64,000 bases of DNA, taken from the NCBI GenBank assembly GCA_965260935.1, contig OZ253374.1, forward strand, positions 1,736,001 to 1,800,000, read 5' to 3'. A program made the position numbers and the translations under genes. Below the pieces are notes generated by a model that worked only from the letters and a program-made list of their open reading frames with translations, made no database searches and was not told the origin of the DNA. Below, piece by piece: positions 16,967 to 26,143 of the stretch. Every line of letters begins with the position of its first letter. Positions within the stretch are counted from its first letter, which is position 1. Origin of the DNA: JBBROS01 sp965260935 (GTDB lineage: Bacteria > Pseudomonadota > Alphaproteobacteria > Acetobacterales > Acetobacteraceae).

Positions 16967-19948
16967 TCACCTTTTTCGATCCAAACTCAATTGCTGTGTG
17001 ACTTCGCGTGTCAGCTCCAGTTCCCGGGCAGCTCGTGGCAAATCGGATGGAGAGGACAGCGGAGGCGCTGTTAACATGCGAAACAGGTCAGCTCGTTCAG
17101 CCGTCAACCGAGATGCTGATGGTGCAAGGGTCCGAAGTTCGTCTTGATCTTTTGCTTGGCTTGCAGCCGCAGCCTCCCTTACGAGCACCTCCTGCGCCGA
17201 CACTGGCAGAGGCCCACTCGCCGGCACCCGTTTTTCCGCAAGAGCTTTAAGTGCAAGTAAACTACCGTGCCAATCGCCTGTATCAGCAAGTATCTTTGCC
17301 CGAAGGTCGTCGGCTGCTTCAGTGTGTTGGTCTTCAAGTAATTTGGCAGCTTCCGAGATATTGCCTTGAGCGGCAACGGCACGTGCCCGAAGAAGCTCTC
17401 TTCCTTCCACAAGGTCTCTCTGCAAATTTGGCGCAGATGATGCGTCGAGCACAGTCAGAGCTTCCGACGATCTGCCGCCGGCAAGAAGTAGTTGCGCAAG
17501 GCGAGATCCAAGTTCTGCCCGCGACTCTCCCGCAGGGGCGCCATTCATTAAAGCTTGCAGAACGGGAATTGCGCGTGCGGGGAGATCGAGAGCCATAAGC
17601 TTGTCCGCCAGCAGGCGCGCCAATGCAGCCCCTTGTGCGTCAGCAAAGGATACGCTGTCGGCATAATCGGCAGCTAGCATGACGACATCAAGTGGCGACA
17701 TCCCGCTCCCTTCAGCCGCAAGCATTTCCCGTAAAATAACCGCTTTGCCTTTTGCTACCGCGTCGTGTTGATCTGGGAACTGCGCTTCGACTCCTTTCGT
17801 TGCATTAAGGGCCGATCGCCAATCCCCGGCCACCCCTAACAGTTCTGCCGCACGCAATCGCAATCTGGCTTCCATCGAGTCGCCTCGCCATGCGTAAGCT
17901 TGCCGCTCGAGCTCGGCTGCAGCTTGCGCCGGGCTGACTTTGCCTGACGCGAACCGAAGCTCAGTCGCACGCTCCGCGGCGCGAACCTGATCGCGCCAGT
18001 TTGGCCCTGCAATTGCCTTCTGATAGGCCAACAACGCTTCATCGAGGTGTCCAGCCCGTTCAGATTGGCGGCCTAGAAGAAACGGCGAGAGTTCACCCAC
18101 CGGAACTGGCGCACCTGCCTCAACCGACGCTTCGGCAATCAGTGGCCAAATCTTCTGACGCAAAGCTGCTGGATATGCCAATGCGAGCGAGGAGTAATGT
18201 ATGATTTTTCGAGCCGCAGGCGTATCCGCTCTACCCTCGTAATCTCGTAGTCCGCGCCAAAGCTCCACATCATCCGTCCCGTCGAGCCTTGAGTCATCGA
18301 GTCCCCCGGCCTCAGCAAGGCGTCCGGATAATACGGCAGCGATTGCCTTGAGCCCGACAATCTGGACATCGTTGGCTGCTTGAGGGTCTTCGGCGGCGAC
18401 CAGCTCGGTCAGGGCCTCTGCCTCGGGTCCCATGCCGAGCGCAATCATAGTCAGAGCTGCCGCAGTCCGATCTGGCGTTCGACTCCTTGGCTGCGAGGCC
18501 GCAGCACTCGAGACCAAGGCATGAAGCCGGTTCAGCAATGCGCTCCGTGATCCGGTTGGAATGTCGAACCGATGCTTTTCAATATCCAAGCTGGTCGTCT
18601 TTTGTGGCGCTCCCCCAAGCAATGCAAAACCATCCCGCACCGGACGCAGGTCAACACGATCTGACGTCGGCTCCACCACCACGCCGATCCAACTTGGCAG
18701 AATTCTGTAACCCGGCCTACGCCAAGGTTCATGAATTCCTGTTCTGCCATCGGCTGCCAGACTTGTGCCGACAAGAAGCGCGCCACCGGTAACGGGGTCC
18801 AGTATCGTAACGGCTCGTCCAGGCTGGATGAACGCGAAGCGAACTTCGCCATCCGCTGTCGTTGAAACAAGCGACTCCTTGGACTTCGAGGTCGGTATCT
18901 GCTCGACTGACCAGCCATCCGCAACGCGCGTCAGCCGGATGTCGCATGATTGAGGCAGAGGAAGCTGAACCGTGGTGGTGACCGGACCAGGCAGTATCTT
19001 GCTTTCTGGAGGAAGATTTGCCGGAAGCAGTTTACGGTCAAGTACGATAAGCGCATCTTGTCCACGCCGAAACGCTGCGGCGCCAACGTCAGCGGGGGCG
19101 AGAATGACGAATGGCTGCTGCTGTTCCGCCCGACTTTCCTTTGAACTCGGCACTGCAATCGAGCTGCCGGGCACTTCTTCCTTTGCCGTGGGCGTTGACT
19201 GAGGCGATAGCGCATCCTGCTTTGCATCATGGTTCTGTGCCAATGAAACCGGAACAGCATCAGTCAACACACGATCCAATGTCGGAACGGATTCTGCTGA
19301 TTTTCGGCTCTTGGTCTCATCGTCAGATTGATCGGTTGTAGAGGTCAATGCTTCTACAGCAGGGACGGCCAATCGGATTTCCTCCCTAATCTGACTGTCG
19401 CCGAGGGACGGCCGGTTTAGCGGAGCAGAGATTAAGCTGAGGTCTTTCGGAGAACCGTCCTTTTGTGGCGGCGATACAAGCCTTGCGGCGCTTGCCTCCT
19501 CGGATTGCTTGGCAGCGATAGCAGGCACTTCGGCGGCATTGCGGCCGATAGACGCTCCCGGATCAAAAAAGTCGACAACCAGCATTCGCCCCATTTGAGA
19601 GGGCCGTGGTTCAGCGCCTGGCATGAAGCGTAGTCTTACGCTGTTGAGGTCGGTCGCGATGGACGTGACGTTATGGGGAAGCTTTTCCGGCGCAGTAAAC
19701 GGCCCTGCATCGCGAAAAACCAACAGCAACCTGGCAGACTCTCGAACGATTTCGTAGGTGCCGTTCTCAGGAAGGTCGAATACTAAGCGCCCGAACCCTG
19801 GATGATTTCCCGCTCGTATCGGCGTTCCGGCAATCTCAGATGCTGACAAGAAAGCAACGGGTTTCGAAAGGCTCAATACGCATAGTATCAGAAGTTGCAA
19901 GAATTTGCTGAAGCCTTGACGAGACACTCGGCTTGACCTCCGGGTCAT
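16967..19948 (-). CDS. Large exported TPR protein of the flagellar locus (AMIN-like N-terminus)
   Basis: 993 residues if it starts at ATG 19948, whose ATGA overlaps the motE stop; a frame-extending ATG exists at 19978. A signal peptide (FLQLLILCVLSLSKPVAFLS) leads into an AMIN-like beta domain (RAGNHPGFGRLVFDLPENGT). A second stretch around residues 120-330 is Ser/Ala/Pro-rich and low in complexity. Residues ~470-990 are repeated helical hairpins of TPR/SEL1 style (LGRQSERAGHLDEALLAYQ, LAQLLLAGGRSSEALTVLD). It probably binds peptidoglycan or a motor component through these repeats. Position after fliL, DUF6468 and motE suggests a motility role. No enzyme motif seen; function inferred from context. 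Confidence 0.6.
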   Translation of the reverse strand: MTRRSSRVSRQGFSKFLQLLILCVLSLSKPVAFLSASEIAGTPIRAGNHPGFGRLVFDLPENGTYEIVRESARLLLVFRDAGPFTAPEKLPHNVTSIATDLNSVRLRFMPGAEPRPSQMGRMLVVDFFDPGASIGRNAAEVPAIAAKQSEEASAARLVSPPQKDGSPKDLSLISAPLNRPSLGDSQIREEIRLAVPAVEALTSTTDQSDDETKSRKSAESVPTLDRVLTDAVPVSLAQNHDAKQDALSPQSTPTAKEEVPGSSIAVPSSKESRAEQQQPFVILAPADVGAAAFRRGQDALIVLDRKLLPANLPPESKILPGPVTTTVQLPLPQSCDIRLTRVADGWSVEQIPTSKSKESLVSTTADGEVRFAFIQPGRAVTILDPVTGGALLVGTSLAADGRTGIHEPWRRPGYRILPSWIGVVVEPTSDRVDLRPVRDGFALLGGAPQKTTSLDIEKHRFDIPTGSRSALLNRLHALVSSAAASQPRSRTPDRTAAALTMIALGMGPEAEALTELVAAEDPQAANDVQIVGLKAIAAVLSGRLAEAGGLDDSRLDGTDDVELWRGLRDYEGRADTPAARKIIHYSSLALAYPAALRQKIWPLIAEASVEAGAPVPVGELSPFLLGRQSERAGHLDEALLAYQKAIAGPNWRDQVRAAERATELRFASGKVSPAQAAAELERQAYAWRGDSMEARLRLRAAELLGVAGDWRSALNATKGVEAQFPDQHDAVAKGKAVILREMLAAEGSGMSPLDVVMLAADYADSVSFADAQGAALARLLADKLMALDLPARAIPVLQALMNGAPAGESRAELGSRLAQLLLAGGRSSEALTVLDASSAPNLQRDLVEGRELLRARAVAAQGNISEAAKLLEDQHTEAADDLRAKILADTGDWHGSLLALKALAEKRVPASGPLPVSAQEVLVREAAAASQAKDQDELRTLAPSASRLTAERADLFRMLTAPPLSSPSDLPRAARELELTREVTQQLSLDRKR

Positions 19949-20670
19949 TTTATTTCTGCCGAAGTACGTTGGCGCCATTCGGCAAGGTGCGCTGTAGCCG
20001 CGCGCGCCCGCTCCGGCTGCATTAAGCCGAGGATCGCGGCTGCGCGGTCTTCTTTCATCCGATCCAAGACTTGCATCAGAATGGTGTCTTCCAAGTCATT
20101 GAATATTGTTGCTGCATCGCGTGGACGCATTTTCTCATAAACTTTGACGAGGCTCTGCCAATTCGATTGATTTCTGTCTTGCCACAATTTGTTCATCGTT
20201 TCTAGTTGCTTTTGTAGCTTGCTTAGCTGCTCAACCCGCTCCGTAAGTCTTTCTTCCGCCGCCGCAAGTAACTGCTCGCGGGCTTTCAATGCGTTCTCCC
20301 TGGTGTCGAGTTCTTCACGCCGGCCACGGAGATCTTGGAGCAGCGCCAATTCGGATTTGCTGATTACCGGAACAGGCGTTTCCTTGGCATCAGTGGATGG
20401 TGATGCAGGACCTTCTGCGTCATTGCCTTTGCCAGGAATTACATCATGGGACTCGCTTGCAAGGAAGGCTTGCGGTTTAGATTGGTTTCCAGCTGTGGGC
20501 GCTGCAATGACCGACGTTATAGACGCCTGCCCAGCCATGCAAAGCACGAGCGACATCATGATACATCGGTTTACTGACACTCTCCTGGATGAAACCAAGG
20601 AAAACTTCAAGTCAGCTGCAATAAGCAGGGAATAAGAACCATAGAGCTTGCTAAAGTATAGACACATCAC
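19945..20670 (-). CDS. motE: MotE-like flagellar stator chaperone (MgtE-N fold)
   Basis: 241 residues from GTG 20670, which overlaps the upstream stop (GTGA); an internal ATG at 20559 is an alternative. A hydrophobic N-terminus is followed by a Pro/Ser linker, a long coiled coil (residues ~105-165: LLQDLRGRREELDTRENALK, ERVEQLSKLQKQLETMNKLW), and a C-terminal MgtE-N-like helical domain (VYEKMRPRDAATIFNDLEDT, ILGLMQPERARAATAHL). MotE stabilises MotC in rhizobia. The neighbours fliL and DUF6468 support a motor role. Confidence 0.75.
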   Translation of the reverse strand: MMCLYFSKLYGSYSLLIAADLKFSLVSSRRVSVNRCIMMSLVLCMAGQASITSVIAAPTAGNQSKPQAFLASESHDVIPGKGNDAEGPASPSTDAKETPVPVISKSELALLQDLRGRREELDTRENALKAREQLLAAAEERLTERVEQLSKLQKQLETMNKLWQDRNQSNWQSLVKVYEKMRPRDAATIFNDLEDTILMQVLDRMKEDRAAAILGLMQPERARAATAHLAEWRQRTSAEIK

Positions 20671-21128
20671 TTCTGCTCATGTAGCGCTGTAAGAAGGCTG
20701 CGCTCCGCCTGGCTCAGCACACGGGCTGTTGGAGCGGATACCTTATTCTGATTGCCTGCTGTGCTCACGACCGGCTCCAGCTTTGTTCCCTTGTTTTGTT
20801 GCGCTTGTTCCATTGTTCGAACGACGCGGACTAAGGTATCCAATCGATCAGCAAGCGTTTCGCCACGCTCCGACAGGAACATCAAGTCATCACGCAACGC
20901 CATTGCGTGCCTGAGATGTCCGCTCAGCACTTTTGCGGTTTCATTCATCTCGGCAATAGCGGCTTCAGCGGAACGAGTTCCGTGATCAAAGTCTGCCACA
21001 GCAACGCGCAATTCATCGCCTACGTTCTTGATCTTGCCAAATGCCTTTCGCAGTTTTCTTGCATACAGAAAGGTCGCGCAGAGCAGCACGAATAGCACTG
21101 TTATGATAACCAAATCAGTAGTATGCAC
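20667..21128 (-). CDS. DUF6468 flagellar-locus membrane protein
   Basis: 153 residues. One N-terminal membrane helix (TDLVIITVLFVLLCATFLYA) is followed by a helical cytoplasmic part (LRKAFGKIKNVGDELRVAVA, LRDDLMFLSERGETLADRLD), the pattern of DUF6468 proteins found between fliM/fliL and motE in alphaproteobacteria. The stop overlaps the next start. Here fliM is not between fliL and this gene, although it often is. Confidence 0.75.
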   Translation of the reverse strand: MHTTDLVIITVLFVLLCATFLYARKLRKAFGKIKNVGDELRVAVADFDHGTRSAEAAIAEMNETAKVLSGHLRHAMALRDDLMFLSERGETLADRLDTLVRVVRTMEQAQQNKGTKLEPVVSTAGNQNKVSAPTARVLSQAERSLLTALHEQK

Positions 21129-21164
21129 TACCCTTCTTTCTCCAAGCAGACGGTAAGATGCGGA

Positions 21165-21677
21165 TTATTGAATTAGCATTTGGGTGAAAAGCACTGCGTT
21201 CACCTGCACCGGTGATATGGCTATGTTAGTTCTTGCTAACAATTCTTCCCGAAGCCTGTATGTGCCTGCCGTGCTGCGGAGTTCCTCCGGCCGCATTTCT
21301 CTTAAATACCCTTGAAAAAGGTCTAGCACTCTCGGCATGGCTGCCTCGACCACTGCCTTGTCGTGTGCCTGTGATAGCTCAAGCTGCGCATGCAGCTTGA
21401 GAAAGACCGCGCGCCGCTGACCGGTGTTAAGATTGACGATGATGTCGGGCAAATCCAAGAAAACTGGAGCGCTTTTCTCGATTTTTGCGGCATCCTGCTT
21501 CCGCTCTCCTTCTGCGTTCTCCTGAGAGTGGGCGGTGCCGCTTGTCACCAAACCCGGCAGTAGGCCAGTGAACCACGCCGCACCTGCGCCAGCGATGATC
21601 AGCGCCGCCAGTGCTATGAAGATAAGTTTTTTGCGCCCCTTTCCTGCTGATGCGGCGGTTGTTGTTGGTTTAGTCAT
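21165..21677 (-). CDS. fliL: Flagellar basal-body protein FliL
   Basis: 170 residues from ATG 21677 with GGAG six bases upstream. A short cytoplasmic basic N-terminus (SAGKGRKKL), one membrane helix (IFIALAALIIAGAGAAWFTG) and a periplasmic domain (FLDLPDIIVNLNTGQRRAVF, LFQGYLREMRPEELRSTAG, VNAVLFTQMLIQ) match FliL. FliL rings the stator and affects torque. It is the first gene of the minus-strand flagellar unit, divergent from flgF. Confidence 0.9.
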   Translation of the reverse strand: MTKPTTTAASAGKGRKKLIFIALAALIIAGAGAAWFTGLLPGLVTSGTAHSQENAEGERKQDAAKIEKSAPVFLDLPDIIVNLNTGQRRAVFLKLHAQLELSQAHDKAVVEAAMPRVLDLFQGYLREMRPEELRSTAGTYRLREELLARTNIAISPVQVNAVLFTQMLIQ

Positions 21678-21744
21678 CGCGCTCTCCATCTACCCGATAG
21701 CTTACGCGCAAGAAATTAATGAAATGTTTTGAAGGCAGCACTGG

Positions 21745-21771
21745 TAAGATCTTCCGTTCAAGCGCCGAGGA
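21745..21771 (+). promoter_or_regulatory. Candidate sigma-28 (FliA) promoter of flgF
   Basis: TAAGATCT, 11 bp, then GCCGAGGA, against a FliA consensus of TAAAGTTT-N11-GCCGATAA. The spacing is exact and the -10 matches 6 of 8. It lies 62 bp before flgF in the 155-bp gap between fliL and flgF. No sigma-54 GG-N10-GC site was seen on either strand. Confidence 0.35.
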
Positions 21772-21832
21772 TAGTGTCTATTTGGCGACGTAAAGATTTC
21801 GGTAAGGTTGGCGCGCTATAACGGCGTCCATC

Positions 21833-22573
21833 ATGGAAATGCCAAGCTACGTCGCACTATCCTACCTGATGGCTCAAAGCCGTGCGCTCGACGTTACGGC
21901 GGCAAACCTCGCGAACGCTGGCACATCGGGGTTCAAAGCGGAGCGTGTACTCTTCAGCGACTGGCTCGAGAAGCAGAATGGCACAAGTGGGCCGCCGGGT
22001 GGAAAACCGGTCTCATTCGTCCAAGATCGCGCGACCTATCGCGATCAGGCCGACGGCCCGCTTGTTCATACGGCGAATCCCCTGGATCTCGCGATCGCGG
22101 GGGAAGGATATTTCACGGTCGACACGTCGCGCGGGCCTCGCCTCACGCGCTCAGGAAGTTTCAGTCCGCGTCCGGACGGGACCATTTCCGATAGTCAGGG
22201 CAATGCACTCCTTGATACGTCGGGCAAGCCGATCCGAATATCCCCGGCTGACGTCACTCTGACCATTACCGCAGACGGGTCAATCCAAAGCGAGAACGGC
22301 ACTATTGGTCGCATAGGCGTTGTGTCGCCCAATGATCCGATGCGCATGCAATCGGAGGGAAGCACGCTGCTGCGCGCTGACACGGAGACTGGCCCGGTCA
22401 ACCAACCGCATGTCGTCCAAGGAGCGATCGAGAACAGCAATGTGCAGCCAATCGTCGAGACGACAAGGATGATGTCAGGCTTACGAAGCTTTCAATTCGC
22501 GGCACAGTTCGTTGAAAGCGAATCGCAACGGCTCCAGACTGCAATCGATAAACTTACTCAAATGAAGGGCTAA
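21833..22573 (+). CDS. flgF: Flagellar proximal rod protein FlgF
   Basis: 246 residues. N-terminal rod signature SYVALSYLMAQSRALDVTAA, then NLANAGTSGFKAERVLFSDW. A central NPLDLAIAGEGYFTV segment and a C-terminal heptad helix (FVESESQRLQTAIDKLTQ) complete the rod/hook fold. It forms part of the periplasmic rod, exported by the flagellar type III system without a signal peptide. Three bases separate its stop from the flgG start. Confidence 0.93.
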   Translation: MEMPSYVALSYLMAQSRALDVTAANLANAGTSGFKAERVLFSDWLEKQNGTSGPPGGKPVSFVQDRATYRDQADGPLVHTANPLDLAIAGEGYFTVDTSRGPRLTRSGSFSPRPDGTISDSQGNALLDTSGKPIRISPADVTLTITADGSIQSENGTIGRIGVVSPNDPMRMQSEGSTLLRADTETGPVNQPHVVQGAIENSNVQPIVETTRMMSGLRSFQFAAQFVESESQRLQTAIDKLTQMKG

Positions 22574-22576
22574 CAG

Positions 22577-23362
22577 ATGCGCTCGCTTGATATCGCTGGG
22601 ACTGGAATGTTAGCTCAGCAGACTAACGTTGAGGTCATATCGAACAATATCGCGAACATGACAACGACTGGCTTCAAAAGGAGACGGGCCGAATTCCAGG
22701 ATTTGATTTATCAAAATTTACGGCGCGTTGGCTCGAACAGCAGCGACACGGGTACGGTTGTTCCGCAAGGCGCGCAGGTGGGATTGGGTGTCAGGACCGC
22801 TGCTATTTATCGCATCAACGAACAAGGCAATTTGCAACAAACGAGCAATAGTCTCGACGTTGCCATCAAAGGAAGCGGATATTTTCAAGTTACCCTCCCT
22901 TCAGGTGAAACAGCCTATACACGTGACGGAACGTTTGGGTTGTCGCCAAACGGACAGATTGTCACGGCAGATGGTTACTTAGTTGCTCCAGGTGTCACAG
23001 TTCCAGCAAACGCAACTGACGTCAGCATCAATGCAACGGGCGAGGTGCAGATCAAGCTTGACGGGACAACCGCGCCGCAAACTGTCGGTACGTTACAACT
23101 TGCGGTGTTTCCGAATGACGCCGGGCTTGAAGCGAAAGGAGACAACCTCATGCTTGCAAGCGCGGGTTCGGGCAATGCTGTCACGGGAACGCCGGGGACA
23201 CCGGGATTTGGCAGCGTCATGCAAGGTTTCATTGAAACGAGCAATGTTAATATTGTAAGCGAGATTACAAACTTGATTACTGCTCAGCGCGCCTACGAGA
23301 TGAATAGTCGCGTTATTACCACAAGCGACCAAATGCAATCAACATTAACAAACCTACGGTGA
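22577..23362 (+). CDS. flgG: Flagellar distal rod protein FlgG
   Basis: 261 residues, standard size. N-terminus MRSLDIAGTGMLAQQTNVEV, then SNNIANMTTTGFKRRRAEFQ; the middle has SLDVAIKGSGYFQV. The C-terminus NIVSEITNLITAQRAYEMNS with VITTSDQMQSTLTNL is diagnostic for FlgG. It builds the distal rod through the P and L rings. The stop overlaps the flgA start (GTGA). Confidence 0.95.
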   Translation: MRSLDIAGTGMLAQQTNVEVISNNIANMTTTGFKRRRAEFQDLIYQNLRRVGSNSSDTGTVVPQGAQVGLGVRTAAIYRINEQGNLQQTSNSLDVAIKGSGYFQVTLPSGETAYTRDGTFGLSPNGQIVTADGYLVAPGVTVPANATDVSINATGEVQIKLDGTTAPQTVGTLQLAVFPNDAGLEAKGDNLMLASAGSGNAVTGTPGTPGFGSVMQGFIETSNVNIVSEITNLITAQRAYEMNSRVITTSDQMQSTLTNLR

Positions 23363-24306
23363 AGTTTATGAAGTTCGGAGCTTTTCTGGTGTGTCTCCTG
23401 CTTCCAATTTTCAGTTCAGCTGCAACCCTTAAATCATACACCGTACTCAGCAGCAACGTCGTGCGCCTATCCGATCTGTTCGAGGGCGCCGACGATCGCC
23501 CGATCGGTCCAGCCCCGGAACCGGGCGGCCGCATAATCGTGGAATGGCGGCAGTTGTCAGCCATTGCCGAGATGTTCCATGTCGACTGGCATCCGAGCGG
23601 TCCTGGCGATCGCGCAAGGCTGGAGCGTCCTGGCCGGTCGCTTACCAAGAACGACATCATGGGCCCGTTGCGCACTATGTTGAATGATGCCGGCGCGCCT
23701 CAAGACAGCGACATTGAATTACCAGCTTTTATAACTCCACTGTTGCCTGTCGAAGCGTCGCCCTCAATCGACTTCAACGGCACCTCATACGATGCGGCGA
23801 GCGGCCGGTTCTCGACACTTCTCATAGCAACGATGGAGAACATGCCGCCGATACAGGTTCGTCTGTCAGGACGGGTTCAGGAAATGACCGAACTACCGGT
23901 CGCCCGCCGGGCGATGCGTGCAGGCGACATCGTCAGTCTGGAGAATTTGCAGTGGAGCCGTGTCAAGGCCGCACTTTTAAGAAACGATCTTGTACGCATG
24001 CCCGCCCAAGCCAAAGGCCAAGCATTACGCCACGCGATCCAACCTGGGCAGCCAATCCGTCTGGCGGATTTGGGCCAACCGCTGGTTGTTTCGAAAGGAT
24101 CTCCTTTACTATTGCGACTTGACAGTGCAAACCTTCAGGTCACCGCACAAGGCGTCGCAGACGAAGCGGGCGGAATCGGAGAGCAAATCCGTGTCATCAA
24201 TCCTTATTCTCGCGCGGTCATGGACGCCGTTGTGACAGGCCCCGGCCAAGCGCGCATCATTCCAATCAATCGGGTCAGAAATGCTCATCAGGTTGCGACT
24301 CGATGA
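23359..24306 (+). CDS. flgA: Flagellar P-ring assembly chaperone FlgA
   Basis: 315 residues from GTG 23359, or nine bases further at ATG 23368, both ahead of a signal peptide (FGAFLVCLLLPIFSSAATLK). The C-terminal SAF-type domain includes VARRAMRAGDIVSLENLQW and GQALRHAIQPGQPIRLADLG, ending with IRVINPYSRAVMDAVVTG. FlgA is a periplasmic chaperone for FlgI. The N-terminal extension of ~150 residues is longer than in enterics, usual in alphaproteobacteria. The stop overlaps the flgH start (ATGA). Confidence 0.9.
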   Translation: MKFMKFGAFLVCLLLPIFSSAATLKSYTVLSSNVVRLSDLFEGADDRPIGPAPEPGGRIIVEWRQLSAIAEMFHVDWHPSGPGDRARLERPGRSLTKNDIMGPLRTMLNDAGAPQDSDIELPAFITPLLPVEASPSIDFNGTSYDAASGRFSTLLIATMENMPPIQVRLSGRVQEMTELPVARRAMRAGDIVSLENLQWSRVKAALLRNDLVRMPAQAKGQALRHAIQPGQPIRLADLGQPLVVSKGSPLLLRLDSANLQVTAQGVADEAGGIGEQIRVINPYSRAVMDAVVTGPGQARIIPINRVRNAHQVATR

Positions 24307-25073
24307 TCCGCATCGTGGAGTATATGGGCAGTGCCGCTGGATTTAGGGCAGCAGCGCTGGCCAGCGCATTGCTGCTTCCAGCATGCGGAAGTTTAACCCG
24401 GCTCTCCGAGATCGGGCGCCCGCCTGCAATGACACCGAGCGGAGATCCAACCTCGGCACCGTCCTACCGACCGATCAGCTTACCGATGCCACGCCCCCAA
24501 TACGAGGCGCCTGAGGCCAACAGCTTGTGGCGAGCAGGAAGCCGCGCATTCTTTAAGGATCAACGCGCTGCGGCGGTCGGCGACATCGTCACGATCTTGG
24601 TCAACATAACTGACGGTGCGGATCTGAAAAATGAAAGTGCAGGCAGCCGGACTGGCAGTGAGGCTTTGGGCTTACCAAATGTATTCGGTTTTGAAAGCGC
24701 CTTACCACGCATTCTTAGCAAAGCAGTTAATCCAAGCCAGCTTGTGTCAGCCACCAGCAAGGGGAACTCAAATGGATCTGGGTCAATAAAGCGCAATGAG
24801 ACTGTTATGCTTCGCCTTGCTGGTGTCGTAACTCAGGTTCTACCCAACGGCAATCTTGCAGTTGCGGCACGGCAGGAAGTCCGTGTAAATAGTGAGTTAA
24901 GAGACCTACAGGTAAGCGGTGTCATTCGTCCGCAGGATATCGGCAGCGACAATACTGTCCGACACGACAGGCTTGCAGAAGCTCGGATTGCGTATGGCGG
25001 TCGTGGCCAAATCAGCGACTTGCAGCGTCCGCGTTATGGTCAACAGCTTCTAGACATACTGTTGCCATTCTAA
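24303..25073 (+). CDS. flgH: Flagellar L-ring lipoprotein FlgH
   Basis: 256 residues. A long N-terminus ends in a lipobox (LLLPACGSL), with Cys acylated and anchored in the outer membrane. SLWRAGSRAFFKDQRAAAVG followed by DIVTILVNITDGA is the FlgH core start. LQVSGVIRPQDIGSDNTV and ARIAYGGRGQISDLQRPRY are the C-terminal signatures. It makes the L ring around the rod. It is the last gene of flgF-flgG-flgA-flgH; AT-rich DNA and IS debris follow, and flgI is not present. Confidence 0.93.
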   Translation: MIRIVEYMGSAAGFRAAALASALLLPACGSLTRLSEIGRPPAMTPSGDPTSAPSYRPISLPMPRPQYEAPEANSLWRAGSRAFFKDQRAAAVGDIVTILVNITDGADLKNESAGSRTGSEALGLPNVFGFESALPRILSKAVNPSQLVSATSKGNSNGSGSIKRNETVMLRLAGVVTQVLPNGNLAVAARQEVRVNSELRDLQVSGVIRPQDIGSDNTVRHDRLAEARIAYGGRGQISDLQRPRYGQQLLDILLPF

Positions 25074-25235
25074 TGTAAATAATTTCTAAAATAAAAACTG
25101 ATCTGATAAAATTATTTATTATTAAAATATTAGGATTTATTATATTTTAATCTTTACTTCCTGCTTAAGACATGGTTTTCACAGCTGTTCTTGATTGAGT
25201 AAAATTGGCTTTCAATTAATCGCCCCAATGCGGAG
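25074..25235. other. Very AT-rich tract after flgH
   Basis: About 110 bp after the flgH stop are nearly all A and T (runs such as AAATTATTTATTATTAAAATA), unlike anything else in the window. It may hold the flgH transcript end, but no clean hairpin was seen. It is followed directly by a decayed IS5 transposase. Confidence 0.6.
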
Positions 25236-25990
25236 ATGAGGACAGCCTTGAACACCCGGATTTCGGACCTGATCGCAACAGTGACCGAGTGCTGCGAGAA
25301 ACCAGGTAGGCCGGCACCGAAATACCCTTCCGCCGACACTGTGCGGGCGCGGGCCACCCTGCGTCAGTTCCTGCGCGAGGGCACACGATGGCGCAGCCTG
25401 CGGATGGGCGAGAACAAGACGGGCGGCTCGATCCTGCAGCGAGCCTTTGCGCGCTGGACGCGCACGAGCCTGCTGGGGAAGGTGCATGCTTTTCTTATGG
25501 CCATGTTGCGCGGCAACCCTATCCTGATCTTGGGTAGTTGCTCAGTGCGGACCAAGTGCGACGGCGAACTGGCCGGATCAATCCCACTAACTGCGGCAGG
25601 CACGACACGACATGCCACGCCGCGGCGAACGGGGATGGCATCCCCGTCGTATGCATAGCGACCGCGACGAACGTGAACGACACTATCCTGTTCAAGCGCC
25701 TGTTCCTGGCCGCCTTTGCCGTCATAGTCCGCATCAGCATCATGTTGGCCGGCAAAGGATATAATGCCGAAGGCCACCGTGCCTTCAGCGATCTCGGCGT
25801 CGAGTCGCACATCCATAAAAGTCGTCAGCCGAATGGGTCAGGCTTGGGTCGGCAGTGTTGGCCGGTGGAGCGCAAGCCGAGCTTGGCTGCTGGAAAACAA
25901 GCGATTCGCCTTACTACGACCAGCTCGGCTTCATTGTTCGGGCCCTGCCTCAAACCGCATGCATACTTCTGGAGTCTATGACTGAACTCT
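25236..25990 (+). pseudogene. IS5-family transposase, several frameshifts
   Basis: Pieces in three frames line up in order: SILQRAFARWTRTSLLGKVH with MLRGNPILILGSCSVRTKCD, then NGDGIPVVCIATATNVNDTI and LFKRLFLAAFAVIVRI with GKGYNAEGHRAFSDLGVE, then SGLGRQCWPVER, and finally DQLGFIVRALPQTACILLES. That is one IS5 transposase broken by at least three indels. Sister remnants of the same type lie at 40718-40860 and 43118-43331. Confidence 0.75.
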
Positions 25991-26143
25991 GCAATGCGGA
26001 GGTTGATAACTGCTGCGGCGAGATGGGCGAAGCTCACCCAGGTTTGGCGGGCTTTGTCGGGCCGAAAGGCGATGCGGCTCTAGATGTTCTGAAGTTGACC
26101 TGGTTAGGCGGAGCGCTTCAGGCTTTCATCGGAGGCTTCACAG

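Noticed and set aside
21678..21832. Sigma-54 promoter between fliL and flgF
   Set aside because: No GG-N10-GC pair with acceptable context on either strand; a sigma-28-like site fits better.
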